NCBI GenBank assembly: GCA_050084985.1
Contig: JBITNC010000002.1
Coordinates: forward strand, 33,976,001 to 34,040,000
DNA from: Nageia nagi
Lineage: Eukaryota; Pinophyta
Direction of reading: 5' to 3'
Length of the DNA stretch: 64,000 bases
In this document: piece after piece, positions 9,962 to 21,130 of the stretch
Layout: every line of letters begins with the position of its first letter
Position numbering within the stretch: the stretch's first letter is position 1
The notes under the pieces: model-generated
Told to the model about the DNA's origin: nothing
Database searches by the model: none
What the model saw: only the letters and a program-made list of their open reading frames with translations
Made by a program: the position numbers and the translations under genes

Positions 9962-12500
9962 CTACTTGGAGGATTCTTCCTACTCCTTCAAATTTGTGAT
10001 GTAAAACCTTCCAATGTATAACCTCTCTTTCTTTCATTATTTTGGAATTATTTCATGATACTTACTAACAATTTTTGTAACATGTTAGTTTTAATTTTTG
10101 TGTAAAAATTTGCTTAATATGTAGGAATATATTTATTATTATGATTTTTTTTTAATACTAGCATGTTTTATGTTAGATTAATTATTCTAAAATCTAACAT
10201 CCTTTTTTGATTGAATTTTTTTTTATAAAAAATAAAATTACATATTATATTGCTATGGATTTTTTTGTAAAACTTTGCACAACATTATTTTTGTATAACA
10301 ATATATTATTGTTATATATTTATTATGAATATTTTTTTTGTAAAATTATTGCAAATTGTTTTACAATATGCATAGATATATTTTTTTCATAAAAAGGGTA
10401 TGCATTTTTTATAAACTCATTATGCAATATATATATTTTTAAAACATATGTTAATATGCAATTAAAAAATAAGGGAAGGAGGATTTATTTTTAAAATATA
10501 TGTAATTTTTTTCTCTTTAAAAAAAGAAAGGAGGTATGTACTTTTTTTACATCTCCTTATGTTAGTTATATATATAAATAAAAAAGAGGTTTTTTTTATA
10601 TTTTATTATATATTAAACAAAAATATACAATAAAAAGAAATAGGTGCACCAACCTTAGACTCCCCCTCCCCCGAGTGCCATAAATCCAGCCCACCCTACT
10701 CACCCCACCCAAACTTGGCGATCCCATGTGTCCCGTCCCACCCTAACACCCTTTCCCCCTACATTGTATAACCCTTTTGGCTCCCCTCCTTGATGTGCTA
10801 CATCTACCTCCTGCCCTTGGTCCCACCCCTTCTCCTTATCCTGCCCCTTCTCCTTGCACCCCACCCACTTCCTTCTCCTTGTGCGCTTAGGCCTTGCATG
10901 GCCTCCCACTACATTGCCCCTCTGCACCACCCTACCCTACGATGTAATAACCCTATTGCAAGTTTCCATTGGTACATGTTTTGAGGAAATTTCTTTTCTT
11001 TTTTGGTGAAATTCTTTCTACCTCCTCCAATATGGATGGGATTAATGAGTAAATGAAGGAGCTTGCTTTTTAGCAATGCATTAATTGCTTGTAAACTTGT
11101 AAGTATTGTGAAAGAGGCTTGCATAAATTTTATTTTATTATTCTTGGGCTCAATATGTTTTGGATTTTGTTTATATTTTTTAACAAACTTATAATATATA
11201 TAGTATTATTATTATTATTTTTTTAAGTGGGAAGTTATTTTTAACAAAAAGTATATAGTTTAATAAATATTTAGATAAAATTTTATTGTTTAATAAATAT
11301 TTAAATAAAATTGGAAGTTATTAAAAAGGGGTTAGTTATTTTAAAATGGGAAGTATTTTTTAACAAATTAAAGAAAGAAATTGTAAGTACCTTTTTTTTT
11401 TTTTAAAAGGGGAGTTTAAGTTAAGAATTTTTTTTTTAAACTCTACTCTTTAAAATGGGAGTTATTTTTTTTTTTTTTAAAGAGGGGGGATTCTTTACGA
11501 GTAATTTTTCAAAGGGGAATTAATTTCTTGAAGTTATAAAATAAAGGGTGAATTATTTTTAAGTAAGAAGTGTTTTTTTACTCAAAAATTAAAGGGAAAA
11601 TTTAACCCTTAAGCAAGGTGTTATTTTTTTAAACAAGATGTATTATTTTTTCTTTCTCAAAAATTAAGGGGGAAACCTTTAAACAAGGTATTAATTTTTT
11701 GAGAAAGGTATTGATTTTTTTTTTGAAACTAACCTTACATTTCAAGAAATGCAACTAAGATATTTTGTGATGTTTTCTAGGCATAGAAAAAGAAGGAATC
11801 CTATTGCAAAGAAGAAGACAATCGAGAAGAGGAATATCGATTTTGAAAGAAGGCTAAGTCAAAACAAAAGAAATAAATATGATTATCAAGCATTTTAATA
11901 ATTTTCAATGTTGTAGGCTTAATGTATTTTAAATGATTGGTCTACTATGAATAATAAAATGAATCTTCATCTTTCTTATTTATCAAGAACTACAAAATTG
12001 ACCTTTGGTAAGACTCTTGTGTTAGATCAACAAGAGCATGTTGTAAAATCTCTTAGAGCTTTGTCTTGTAACTAACCACAAACCATAAGGAAAAATACTA
12101 ACATTTGTTGTGTGGTTGTCCTTCTTCCTAGTGGTTCAATACAATTGACAAATGCTCAAACTAAGTCTATGGTAAATTATGCACTAATCACAAGCACTAA
12201 CCAACAATTGTAGATTAATTCTTACTAATTTACAATTTATTTGTTGTTAATCAATGCTAACTAAGTGCACAAACCTTAACTTGCAAATATACACTAACTT
12301 ATAATCTTATAAATTATAAAGCTACTAACATAACTTGCAATATGCCCACAATATGTAACTTACAATATGCCTACAATCTACAACTTGCAACTTATAATTT
12401 GCTTTCATTATTTGAATAAGTTTTTTTCAATTGCAACAATATTGGATGGTTTCAATTAGATGGTTTCAATTACACAATATTACATTACAAATTCTAACAC
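9962..12500 (+). other. E3 long untranslated leader
   Basis: 2.5 kb between primer site and gag. It holds T- and AT-rich DNA (10060-10640), a C/T-rich block (about 10650-10960), then long T runs (11150-11730). The last 500 bases contain short repeated phrases around AACTTGCAATATGCC. Immediately before gag, 12470-12500 matches the inverted start of the lineage LTR (compare 53228-53256), a 28-30 base fragment. No protein domain. The open frames on either strand of the C-rich block are low-complexity (P/L-rich one way, G/K/R-rich the other) and not supported. Confidence 0.6.
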
Positions 12501-13330
12501 TTTGTTCCAAAGCACATCCTTGACAGTTTCAATTAAGATATTTGAAAACCAATGATGAAAGCAAAGCTTCAAGCACACAAGCTTTGGTAAATCGTGAATG
12601 AAGATCAAGTTGCTTCTACATAAGATAAAACCTTACAGACCTATAACAACAAGAATGAGTTGAAAATTTCAATAATTTTTCAAGTAGCTTTAGATGAAGT
12701 CCTTTTCATGATCTCAGGTTTAATATTTGCAAAAGAAGCTTGGGATCTACTTAAGCAAATTTACTTTGGGTAAAAATTCTTTAGAAGATCCACCATTCTC
12801 CAAAATATCTTGCAAACTCATCAAGGGGAGGATGAGAGTGTGACTATTTATTTGACCAAGATTATTGACCTAAGGAGTCAAATTATGGGTTTTGGATGTA
12901 ATTAGATTAATGATGAATTCATGATGTTCATCATCCCACAAAGCCTTTTGACCAAGTTTAGTCACTTTGTGCTTATTATTGAGACAAAGATTGATGATGA
13001 AGAGGAAACCTTCTCCTTGGATAATATTTCAAGGATCCTCTTGAAACATGAAGAAATCATTAACAAGAAAGTGTTGGTGCCTACTCTAAAGGATCATAAC
13101 ATTGCTTTACGCAACCAAGCCTCATTTTAAAAAAAAAAGATCATAAGAAGTCTTCTCATGCTCATCCCAAGAGAAATGTAAGAAAAAATAGAAACAAATA
13201 TCATGAAGGTAATGGAAAGTCAAACAATTTCAATGGAAGACTAAATTTGATGGGAATTGTAACTTTTATGATATTTATAGTCACAAAGAGACCCATTGTT
13301 TCAATAAGAAGAAAGAGAAAAATAGCAAAT
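12501..13330 (+). pseudogene. E3 gag remnant
   Basis: Read with stops as FVPKHILDSFN (start of the copia gag, compare FLPKHIFGGSN in E6), KEAWDLLKQIYF, LQTHQGEDESVTIYLTKI, then an intact 69-codon run 12921-13130 with LTKFSHFVLIIETKIDDEE and LLKHEEIINKKVL. A zinc-knuckle relic CNFYDIYSHKETHC lies at about 13258-13300, where the second cysteine is tyrosine and the glycine is serine, so it would not bind zinc. Gag would form the particle shell. No start methionine survives in frame. Confidence 0.75.
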
Positions 13331-13399
13331 GAAAAGTGAAATCAATCAAAGGAAAGAAGAACAATAAAAATGCTTATGTTTGTTGTCTTTACTCCAAGA

Positions 13400-13760
13400 C
13401 TCATTCACTTTCAAATGATTGGATAATTGATACAAGTTACACTAATCAATTGTATTTTAATAAAGACAAGTTTCAAAATTTTCATAAACATAAAAAGGAT
13501 GTGGCCGTGATTGGTGATAACTCTATGCTTGAAGTCCATGGGATTGAAAGCATTTTGATGTATGATAAAGTGTTTGAGAATATGCTTTATGTGCCAAAGT
13601 TGAGGATGAATCTACTATCGATCATTCAACTAGCAAGAAAAGGATACTCCCTTGAGTTTACCTCAAACTTTTGGAGCATAAGAAAGGTTTGACCACTTTG
13701 TTGAAAGTCTCTGTCAAAAATGATCTCTACATAGTTGATCAAGAGCCTACTAAAATGTGC
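13400..13760 (+). pseudogene. E3 aspartic protease remnant
   Basis: The open frame 13336-13692 contains WIIDTSYTNQLYF, where the copia pattern is W..DSGCTNH; the catalytic aspartate stays but the glycine is replaced. It is followed by VIGDNSMLEV, the GI.S.L.Y.KVFENMLYVP segment and LRMNLLSIIQLARKGYSLEF, all typical of copia protease. A frame change near 13680 separates it from the pre-integrase region. In a working element this enzyme cuts the Gag-Pol polyprotein. Confidence 0.75.
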
Positions 13761-14697
13761 CTAGCTACAAATGTTTGTTCTAAGGGGAACCTTTGGCACC
13801 AAAGTTTAGAATACATCAATCACAAAAGTATTCAAGTCATGAAGAGTCAAAATCTTGTGGAAGGATTGTCTTCAATCTCACATACCATTGGCCTTTGTGA
13901 AAGTTTCATCTTAGGGAAGATGAAAAAGCAAAAGTTTGAGAAGGATAAAGAATCAAAGACAACTCAACTTCTCCAATTGATTCATTCAAAGTTAATGGGT
14001 CCATTTCAAGCTAATTCAATTGGAGGAGCATCTTATATCCTTACCTTTATAGATGACTTTAGTAGGATGATATTTGGTTATCTACTTGAGCATAAAAATC
14101 AAACCTTTGATATGTTCAAAGAGTTTAAGGATTCAGTTGAAAATTAAACTAACCTAAGAATCAAGATGCCAAGGTCATATAATGGGGAGAATATATTAGC
14201 AATTAGTTTAATGAATTTTGTGCAAGGTATGAGATCAAAAGGTAATTCATAATCCTTTATATCCCATAACAAAATAGTGTTGCAAAAAAGAAAAATAGTA
14301 CCACAATGAAAATGACTAGATGCATGTTGGGGAATCTTTTTAAGTTTCTTTGAGGTGAAGATGTGAGTACTACTATCTACACCTTGAATAGGTGTCCCAC
14401 CAAAGAAGTTGAAGGTAAAACTCCTTATGAGGCATGGAAAAAAAACACCTACTATTTTTCATCTAAGGGTTTTAATTATGAAATTTTTTCTTTCATAGTT
14501 TTAGCAAAAGAGAGGAATTTAGATGATAAACATGTGAAATTCATATTTATGGGTTATGATAATCATTATAGAGGCTATAAGCTTTACTCTCTTTCTTCAA
14601 AATCAATGTTTGTTTCAAGGGATGTCAAGTTTAATGAAGATCTTATTGATTCTTCTTCAAGTGAAGTCTTTGAAGACTCTTCAGAAAGACCTAAATA
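13761..14697 (+). pseudogene. E3 integrase remnant
   Basis: A GAG-pre-integrase segment (NLWHQSLEYINHKSIQVM, then LCESFILGKM, where the CxxC-type pair is damaged) is followed by the catalytic core: LIHSKLMGPFQ, where the usual HSDLCGP aspartate is lysine; TFIDDFSRMIFGYLLEHK; then NGEN at about 14185, where the second aspartate is lost. After a gap the frame 14363-14698 gives TIYTLNRCPTKEVEGKTPYEAW, MGYDNHYRGYKLY and VSRDVKFNED, the copia integrase C-terminal part. Two of three catalytic acids are gone. Confidence 0.75.
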
Positions 14698-14869
14698 ATT
14701 GGATCATAATTCAAATAAATCACCACAAAAAAATATTCTTCAATTTAAAGGATAACTAGAAGTATGACTCTGCATAAGTTCATTGGTACCAAAATTAAAG
14801 GCTAAAATGAACCTTCAAACTTTAAGGACGCTTTTAATTATTATTGTTGGATGGATGTCATAAAGTTGG

Positions 14870-15545
14870 AATATGAGGCTCTTATGAAAAATAGAACTTG
14901 GGACTTAGTTCCATATCCAACCAAAAGGAATGTAATTAAGAATAATTGGGTTTACAAGTTCAAGTACAACTCATAATGTGAAATTGAGAAATACAAGGCA
15001 AGCTTGGTGGTTAAGTGTTTTGCTAAAGACTATGAAGTTGAGTATGAAAAAATATATGCTCCAATTGAAAAGATGTATCACTTAGAATAAGGTTGGAATA
15101 TATTCCAACTTGATGTGAAGAGTGCTTTTCTCAATAGTGATTTAGATGTTGATATTTACACAAGCTATCTTGAGGGGTTTGTTGTGCTTGGAAAAGAATA
15201 CAATGTGTGCAAGATAAAGAAGTCCTTGTATAGACTTAATCAAGCACTTAGATCTTGGTATGAGAAGATTTCAAGATACTTTGAAGCTATCAGGTTCTCT
15301 AAGTGCTAAACATATTTGGATCTCTATGTGCTCAATGAAGGAAAATATTTAGTCTTAATTCTTGTTTATGTGGATGATATTTTAATTACAACGAATAATA
15401 TGATTATCATTAATGAGTGCATATATAAGCTTAAGTTAAAATATGAGATGACTAATATTGGTCTCTTACATTACTACCTTGGTATGCAAGTGTATCAATA
15501 TAAGGGTTGTTCTTATCTTAGTCAATCCAAATACATATAAGATAT
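14870..15545 (+). pseudogene. E3 reverse transcriptase remnant
   Basis: Reads RTWDLVPYPTKRNVI, NNWVYKFKYNS, KYKASLVVK, EKIYAPIEKM, then [19 protein letters not shown] with the first catalytic aspartate, KKSLYRLNQALRSWYEKI, and LILVYVDDILITTNN with an intact YVDD box, then GLLHYYLGMQVYQYKG and LSQSKYI. Stops at about 14977, 15090, 15309 and 15540, and a deletion after the KM motif (about 15075) removes the middle of the fingers. The active-site residues survive although the frame does not. Confidence 0.8.
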
Positions 15546-15559
15546 TATAAAAAATTTGG

Positions 15560-16200
15560 AATAGAATAATGCAAACCTTTGGCTATCCTAGTGTCTCTTG
15601 GAATCAAGCTAGAGTTTGATTCTAAATCTTAGTTGGCAAATGATACAATATACTCCTGACTACATATTATCTATACAGTTATTTTTATGGCAAGATTTAT
15701 GTAGAAACCTTATGTTGAGTATTTTTCTATGGCTAAGAAGATCTTGAGGTATATTATGGGTAGTAAAGATCTTGCTCTCAAATATATCAAGTTACCTTTA
15801 TTTGTTCTTTCAAAATTCTCATATTATGATTATGGGGGTGAAAGAGATGATAGAAAATCCACTTCAATTTATGTGTTCAACATTGGTTTAGGTGCTATCT
15901 CTTGGTATTCCAATAAGTAGCCTATCATCATTCTATCTACCACAAAGGATAAATATAGAGCTACATCAGTTTCAACTTAGGATGCTATTTGTATTAGGAA
16001 TATTTTGAAGGAAATTAAGTTTTAAAAGTTAGATACTACTCATATTTTCTTAAATAATCAATCAACCATTGATTTAGATAAGAATCATATTTACCATTAG
16101 AGAACAAAGCATGTTGAAATCCAAGAATATTTTTATCAGAGAGAAAGTTCTAGATGGACTCCATTGATTTATTCACCAAACCTCTTTCAAAAGCTTAGTT
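15560..16200 (+). pseudogene. E3 RNase H remnant
   Basis: Reads AKKILRYIMGSKDLALKY, a Y.GGERDDRKSTS.YVF segment, GLGAISWYSNK, stop, LSTTKDKYRAT, then KEIKF, LNNQSTIDL, RTKHVEIQEYF and a scrambled LFTKPL-type end. The copia pattern is SD.D.AGD.DDRKSTSGY, E.EY, DN.SAI.L..NP and R.KHIEI. Here the first aspartate region is YYDYGG and E of E.EY is K, so the active site is damaged. Confidence 0.75.
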
Positions 16201-16249
16201 TTACAAGCTTATGGACTCTATTGGCTTGGTGAAGTTTCTCTCAAGGGGG

Positions 16250-17092
16250 AATATTGAAATTTCAATTCTTGTTGAATTCATGTTTGTGATGATAAATTCA
16301 CCCCTAAGAGGATTTTTGGTTGTATAGTGTTGATCTCTATGTGTGCACTTTTGTACTTAATTCTCCATGTATGAAGAACTTGTTTGTGCACTTTGCTTCA
16401 TCTTTATGTGTACTTTTTTTATACTTAGTTTTCCATTAGTTTTTAATGCATGATGAACTTATTTGTACACTTTACAACATATGATGAACTAGTATGGGTA
16501 CTATTTAGTTATCCATGTGTGAGGAACTAGTATGTGCATAAATTGTAAGCATTATTTAGTTATCCATGTGTGAGGAATGAGTATGTGTATATTTTTGAAC
16601 ATAAGTTATCATATATTTTATTTTTGATGATGATCAACACACATTTATTTATACAATAGGTGACTATAGGTTTGCTTGAAATATTTATGATAACTTATAA
16701 TGCATCATTTGATCAATTTATGGATGACATTAGTTAGTTTATTTATCTTGTTGATATGGATATATGATGCATTTAACTAATCTTGTTTATGAGTTACTTG
16801 TAGCTTGCAGGTTTCTCCTAGAGATTGCAAGTTACTTTGAGTAAGCAGGCTCATCACGTTAACATATTTTTGAATAACTACTACTTATACATTGAAACCA
16901 TTTATGATTGATTATTGTATTGTAAACCAAACCATTTGTTCAAATGGTTATGTAGTTGAGCCTTGTATAGATCTTATAATTTCTTAAGATGTTAAGTTCT
17001 CATCTTTGATTGTATTTATTATGGAGGAGAACTCTCTTACACTCTCATGATATCTTCTCTTATCTCTACCCTAAAATTGCATTAAGGTGGAA
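16250..17092 (+). other. E3 non-coding 3' tail with internal tandem repeat
   Basis: 840 bases lie between RNase H and the polypurine tract ATTAAGGTGGAA (17081-17092). The same kind of tail follows RNase H in E4, E5, E6, E7 and E9. A unit of about 60 bases containing GTTATCCATGTGTGAGGAA is repeated at about 16483-16590. No ORF is conserved. Confidence 0.6.
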
Positions 17093-17629
17093 TATTGGAA
17101 TAAATAATTCAGTATTGTATAAATTATTCTTTAGAAGGTATCTAAAGAATAATATCTCTTCTCTTTATGTAAATCTCTATTTAATGCACTAGATACTTAA
17201 ATGTATTTCTAAATACCTTTTAAGTATTTAGTGAATTAAATATTGAAACTTTTCCTACACTCATCGCACATGTAATTATGTTTATCCCTTAGATTATATC
17301 ATTCCCATTGGGTAAAAGGGTGAGCCAAAGTGAGATTTTTGCCTATAAATTGAGGGATCTCCTCAAGAATTATTCACTCTAGTTGAAAGCATTGTAATGC
17401 TCTTAGTGTGAAAAAGAATAGAAGGAGAGAGTGCTAGTGATGCATTGTAAGAGTGTGCTCTTGAGAAGAAATAAGATCTATATTAGAGGGGAGTATTCTC
17501 TAGCTAAGAGGAACCACTATACATCCTTGTCTCTCTAATTGTGTGTGTGTGATTATGTTCTCTTGAGTTGAAGATTAGGAAGATCTCTTCAAGCTTGATA
17601 TTGGGTATAGAAGGATTCATTTTATTTTA
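17093..17629 (+). repeat. E3 3' LTR
   Basis: 537 bases from TATTGGAATAAATAA (TG start mutated) to the TTTTA end, with TATAAATT at 17344-17351. Aligns with 9551-9947 over its 3' three quarters. Confidence 0.75.
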
Positions 17630-17754
17630 TTTTTATAATAATACTTAGCAAAATACAAAGAGTTTTTAGGAATCATTAATTTTCAAATATTCTTGAAAAT
17701 TAATAGAAGAAAAAGAAACATATCTAGATCCTATGATAGAAAGGAGTTGTAGCA

Positions 17755-18440
17755 AAAAATGCACATGCCTATGTTAATTGATGGAGGAGAAAATATTTTA
17801 GCAAGAGATTGGTTACAAAAACTTTAGACATACTTTTTTCTCAATCCCATGGATAAAAACAAAGCAATCCAATTTGTATCACTTTTTTTGTAAGGTTCGA
17901 CCTATGATTGGTGGCATCATGGCCTTAGCACTCAAGGTCATGGAGAAGTTCACACCTTTGATGTGTTCAACCAAAGAATATTTGACTATTTTGAACACAA
18001 ATATGAAGAAGAGCACTTTAGAGAGTTTACTATCCTAAATAAAACCACCATGGTCATTGTGTACATTTAAGAATTTCATAAAATTGTAGTTATAGTTCCC
18101 CACATTTCACAAAAGAGATTAGTATTTCTCTTTATGGTAGGAATACTTGATCCAATAAGAGGATTTATGAAATCCTTTGAACCATCTTCACTCTAAATTA
18201 CCACCAAAAGTACACTTTCCTTAGAAGCACCCATACCATTTAATACATCGAGGATCTACAATCCTGTATCATTGTCATGGAGAGGAAAAGGAGATTGGAA
18301 GACTATGTGTCAACCACCAAGAGTCTCATTATCTACTCCACCTACCCTAAAGTTAGACTATGCAACATGAAATGAGCTACAAATGAAAAAAATATGCTTC
18401 TCTTATAAGAATCCTTGGGAACTCAAACATTGTTACCAAG
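17755..18440 (+). pseudogene. E2 gag remnant (Ty3/gypsy type)
   Basis: Across a few stops the reading is the retrotransposon gag domain: ILARDWLQKL, then AIQFVSLFL, TYDWWHHGL, TFDVFNQRIFDYFEHKY, EHFREFTIL, VPHISQKRLVFLFMVG, LDPIRGFMKSFEPSSL. The spacing of DW, WW and the F..F..F helix matches plant gypsy gag. A CFSYKNPWELKHCY stretch at about 18392-18436 is a decayed zinc knuckle. Gag would build the particle. At least four in-frame stops and a probable shift. Confidence 0.7.
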
Positions 18441-18509
18441 AAAAGACTTAACATTACTACGTTGAAGAAGATTTGGATGATGACTTAAAGATGGATGAAC
18501 CACAACATG

Positions 18510-18960
18510 AAGTGAGAAGCATAAGAGGAACCAATGCCACACTCAAGGGTACATCATAATACCTAATCATCAAGGTTGAAGGAGAGATTTAAAAAGATAA
18601 AATGGTGGTGTTAATTGATGAAGGAGCTACTCATAACTTTATTGAAGAAGGGTTTATTAAAAAATCTAAAAATAATGGATTTTTGAGGGTTCAATGTATA
18701 GCTATTGGTGATAAAAAAGTTTCCCCATGAAACAAAGTGATAGAAAAATTAAGGGTGAGTTTGGGAAGCTACATAATTATTAATGATTTTTATGTCTTTC
18801 CCCTTAGAGGATTGCCACATGTCATGCTTGGAGTATAATGGTTATTCTCACTTAGAGAGATCGTATCATACTATAGGACCCTAAATATGAAGTTCAAGAT
18901 TCAAGTATGTAATCTAATACTGAAAGGTATCAAGGAAGAAACACCTCAAAGTACCATGGT
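18510..18960 (+). pseudogene. E2 aspartic protease remnant (gypsy type)
   Basis: Reads NATLKGTS, KVEGEI, KMVVLIDEGATHNFIEEGF, IAIGDKKV, LRVSLGSYIIINDFYVFPLRGLPHVMLGV, WLFSL, YYRTLNMKFKI. This is the gypsy protease pattern with LID-S/T-GATHNFI, IND.Y..PL.G....LG..WL. The catalytic aspartate remains, but the neighbouring serine of DSG is glutamate (DEG), and there are stops at about 18590, 18728 and 18837. Its job in a working element is Gag-Pol cleavage. Confidence 0.75.
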
Positions 18961-19468
18961 TTGAAGAATTGAAGGACAACTTTATGCATTAAGGAAAATT
19001 ACTTATGAACAACAAGGGACCCTGAAGAATATTGAAGATAGTTTTTTAGTTATATGCAACCCAAAAGACACATCTTCAGTTTGGGGCAATGATAATAGGA
19101 TTGGAAACACATGGATGAACAAAATTTAGCTTTTCACACAAAAATTAGATTTGAGACAACAACATAAAGAAGGTTGGATCATAATCTTATCCATTGAAGA
19201 TCCCCATAATTATGATGTAATAAGTAAATGTTTTTTTATGTAAGTTAGTATATTTCATATATGCTCAAGAAAGGATTGTACTTCACACTTGCATGCATAA
19301 GGCACTTAGAAATTTGAAGATGAAGATCAACTATAGCTTCTAAAAAGAGGATTTGAAGATTACTCTTTTGCAACATTTATAGATGAAGATGAATATGGAA
19401 AGGAGAAAAAGATGACTACACTTGTACCCTTGAATTGCTTGAGGAAAAGCAATTTGGGATGGGGGAAT
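18961..19468 (+). other. E2 3' internal region and polypurine tract
   Basis: Some 500 bases follow protease without RT, RNase H or integrase motifs. Fragments such as KEGWIIILSIEDPHNYDVI can be read but match nothing I recognise. The purine tract TTTGGGATGGGGGAAT (19453-19468) sits directly before the 3' LTR. Confidence 0.55.
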
Positions 19469-20568
19469 TGTAATATCATAATATTACAATGTTTCATTTC
19501 TCCATTCTTCTTGATATGGGACACACATCTTCTTTGTGAATTTTTAGTAATTAAGATTATTTTAATATTTTGTAAAGTCTGGAATCGGTGGGACACACAA
19601 AAATAATGTTTTAACCCTATGATGTTGGATGCTTCATTATAATATGTAAAACATGAGTAATTGAGCACTCTAAGGGTGGACATTTCACCTCTAGGTGTAT
19701 TTTGAGTTATTTAACTTTGATTAGGAATCTTTTATATTTTATTAATAAATGTGAGGACCCAATACAATAAGGTCTAATTTATAATTAGGAGTGATTTTAT
19801 GTCAAGGTTGGATTGACCAACTACAAAATAGAATAAGGCTTCACCAAAGGAGCATTGTAAAGGGAGATGAGCACATGAATCAAATAATGTTATGAATCTT
19901 TTAAACCCCCCTTTTTGGATTGCAAGACTCTCTCTCTTTGAATAATGAAAACCTTGAGGAGAAAGCTTACCTTGGAAATGAAAATCCTCAAGTTGGTCAA
20001 CTAGGCCTTGATGCCACACTTATTTAGAAAAAATAACCTTAAAATCCCTAGAACTTTTGAGTGAAGATCTACCCTTATTCGTTGAGATTTGAAGGTGAAG
20101 ATAGGATCCTAAAATACTATCCAAATCCTAGGAGTGATACATTCAACCTTAAAGAGAAAGTTGGTGAATTTTGGTATCTTCAATTTGATGATTTTAGCTC
20201 CTTGGTGAGATGTCACCCCTTGGAGAGCATGTTGAACTCTTTGAGATCACAATCTTGATTCATTGAGAAATTATGAGGATATTCATATTTATTGAATATT
20301 TTTATCTCCCTTACTGTGTCTCAATTTGTGTATGCTTAAATAAATTAATTAATTTTCAATATTTTGAGTACTTGCATGAGATCATTATATTTTTACATAA
20401 TTATGGTAATTTTCTTGAGTAATTAATATTTCACACTAAGATTGGGATATTGTTTGGCATAATTTGATATTTTTGAGTAATTTTGTTGAAGCTAAAGTAA
20501 TAAGGTATAATTTGGAATTTGCATATTTTTAAGAAGTTTATGTTTCCTAGTTTGGAATATTATATATA
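19469..20568 (+). repeat. E2 3' LTR
   Basis: About 1.1 kb starting TGTAATATCATAATATTAC, parallel to 8019-9140. It ends in ATTATATATA, where the parent ends ATTACA, and is followed by GATGA. Short open frames shared with the 5' LTR are not genes. Confidence 0.8.
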
Positions 20569-20573
20569 GATGA

Positions 20574-21125
20574 GAAGGAGATCAACTATCCAGTCAACCA
20601 ATTGATCAATGGTAATCAACTTGTTGGTGATTGATCCAAAACCCAGTCAGCTTGATGGTAGTCAATCGTGAGCCATAAATACAATAAATCTAATTTTAGA
20701 TATAAAAAGAATTTTTTTTCCTTTTCTATCCTTATTTAGATGTTGTTTTGTGTGGAAAATTTATTGGTTGTAATATCACTCTAGTAAGGAGTAAAAAGAT
20801 AAAATGTATGGATTTATTTATGAATGTGTAATTCATTGTAGGATTAATGGAATAAATAATAATAGTTATAGTTTTAGGATTTTCAAGGGTGTGAGGAATT
20901 GTAAGAGAGTAAATCCTTGGGAGAGAGACTTTTGTAAGAGAAAACTTCTTGTAAACCAAAGAGGAAGGTACAATGGTTTAGCTGTTGGTTTCCTTTTTGT
21001 ATCTTGGATTGATTAATTAAGGGATTGGATATTCTCTTTTTTGTGTGATCTTATTTACTTAATTTTTATTTAGGAATTAAAGTAGATTGATTTTTCAATT
21101 ATATTTTATATAGTGAATCCTAACA
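20574..21125 (+). repeat. E1 3' LTR, right part
   Basis: From the AGGAGATCAAC stretch onward this matches the E1 5' LTR from about 4090, through TTATTGGTTGTAATATCACT and GTAAATCCTTGGGAGAG, to the TAACA end. It proves that E2 landed inside the E1 3' LTR. Confidence 0.8.
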
Positions 21126-21130
21126 ATGAA

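Larger units (their letters stand above)
9551..17629 (+). mobile_element. E3: nearly full-length decayed Ty1/copia element inside E2
   Basis: About 8.1 kb with a 5'-truncated left LTR, primer site, long leader, gag, protease, integrase, RT, RNase H in copia order, a long 3' tail and a complete right LTR. All frames contain stops and key residues are missing, so it is inactive. The left LTR lacks roughly the first 140 bases, so no target duplication can be read. It belongs to the same lineage as E4-E9. Confidence 0.85.
8019..20568 (+). mobile_element. E2: Ty3/gypsy element with gag and protease only
   Basis: LTRs at 8019-9140 and 19469-20568 flank an internal region interrupted by copia E3 (9551-17629). 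Likely target duplication GATCA (8014-8018) and GATGA (20569-20573), one mismatch, if the right LTR end is lengthened by four bases of TA slippage. Primer site, a gypsy gag domain, a CCHC-like knuckle and an aspartic protease are readable, but no RT, RNase H or integrase lies between protease and the polypurine tract, only about 0.5 kb. It is therefore either a non-autonomous gag-pro derivative or an internally deleted copy. Confidence 0.75.
3979..21125 (+). mobile_element. E1: Ty1/copia retrotransposon, internally deleted and twice nested
   Basis: The outer element starts TGTTAGGAATGG at 3979 and ends CTTAACA-type at 21125, flanked by ATGAT (3974-3978) and ATGAA (21126-21130), a 5-base target duplication with one mismatch. 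It has a 5' LTR, a TGGTATC-type primer site, gag, protease and the start of RT, but most of integrase and RT and all of RNase H are gone. Its 3' LTR is split by gypsy E2, which itself contains copia E3. The gag and protease motifs (KLFLRRKLY-like gag core, IDFGASFHATS, VARGK, GTLY-like end) resemble the Tork/Tnt1-type group of plant copia elements. Confidence 0.8.

Noticed and set aside
10700-10984. G/K/R-rich minus frame and P/L-rich plus frame
   Set aside because: Both are low-complexity readings of the C-rich leader block of E3, with no domain.
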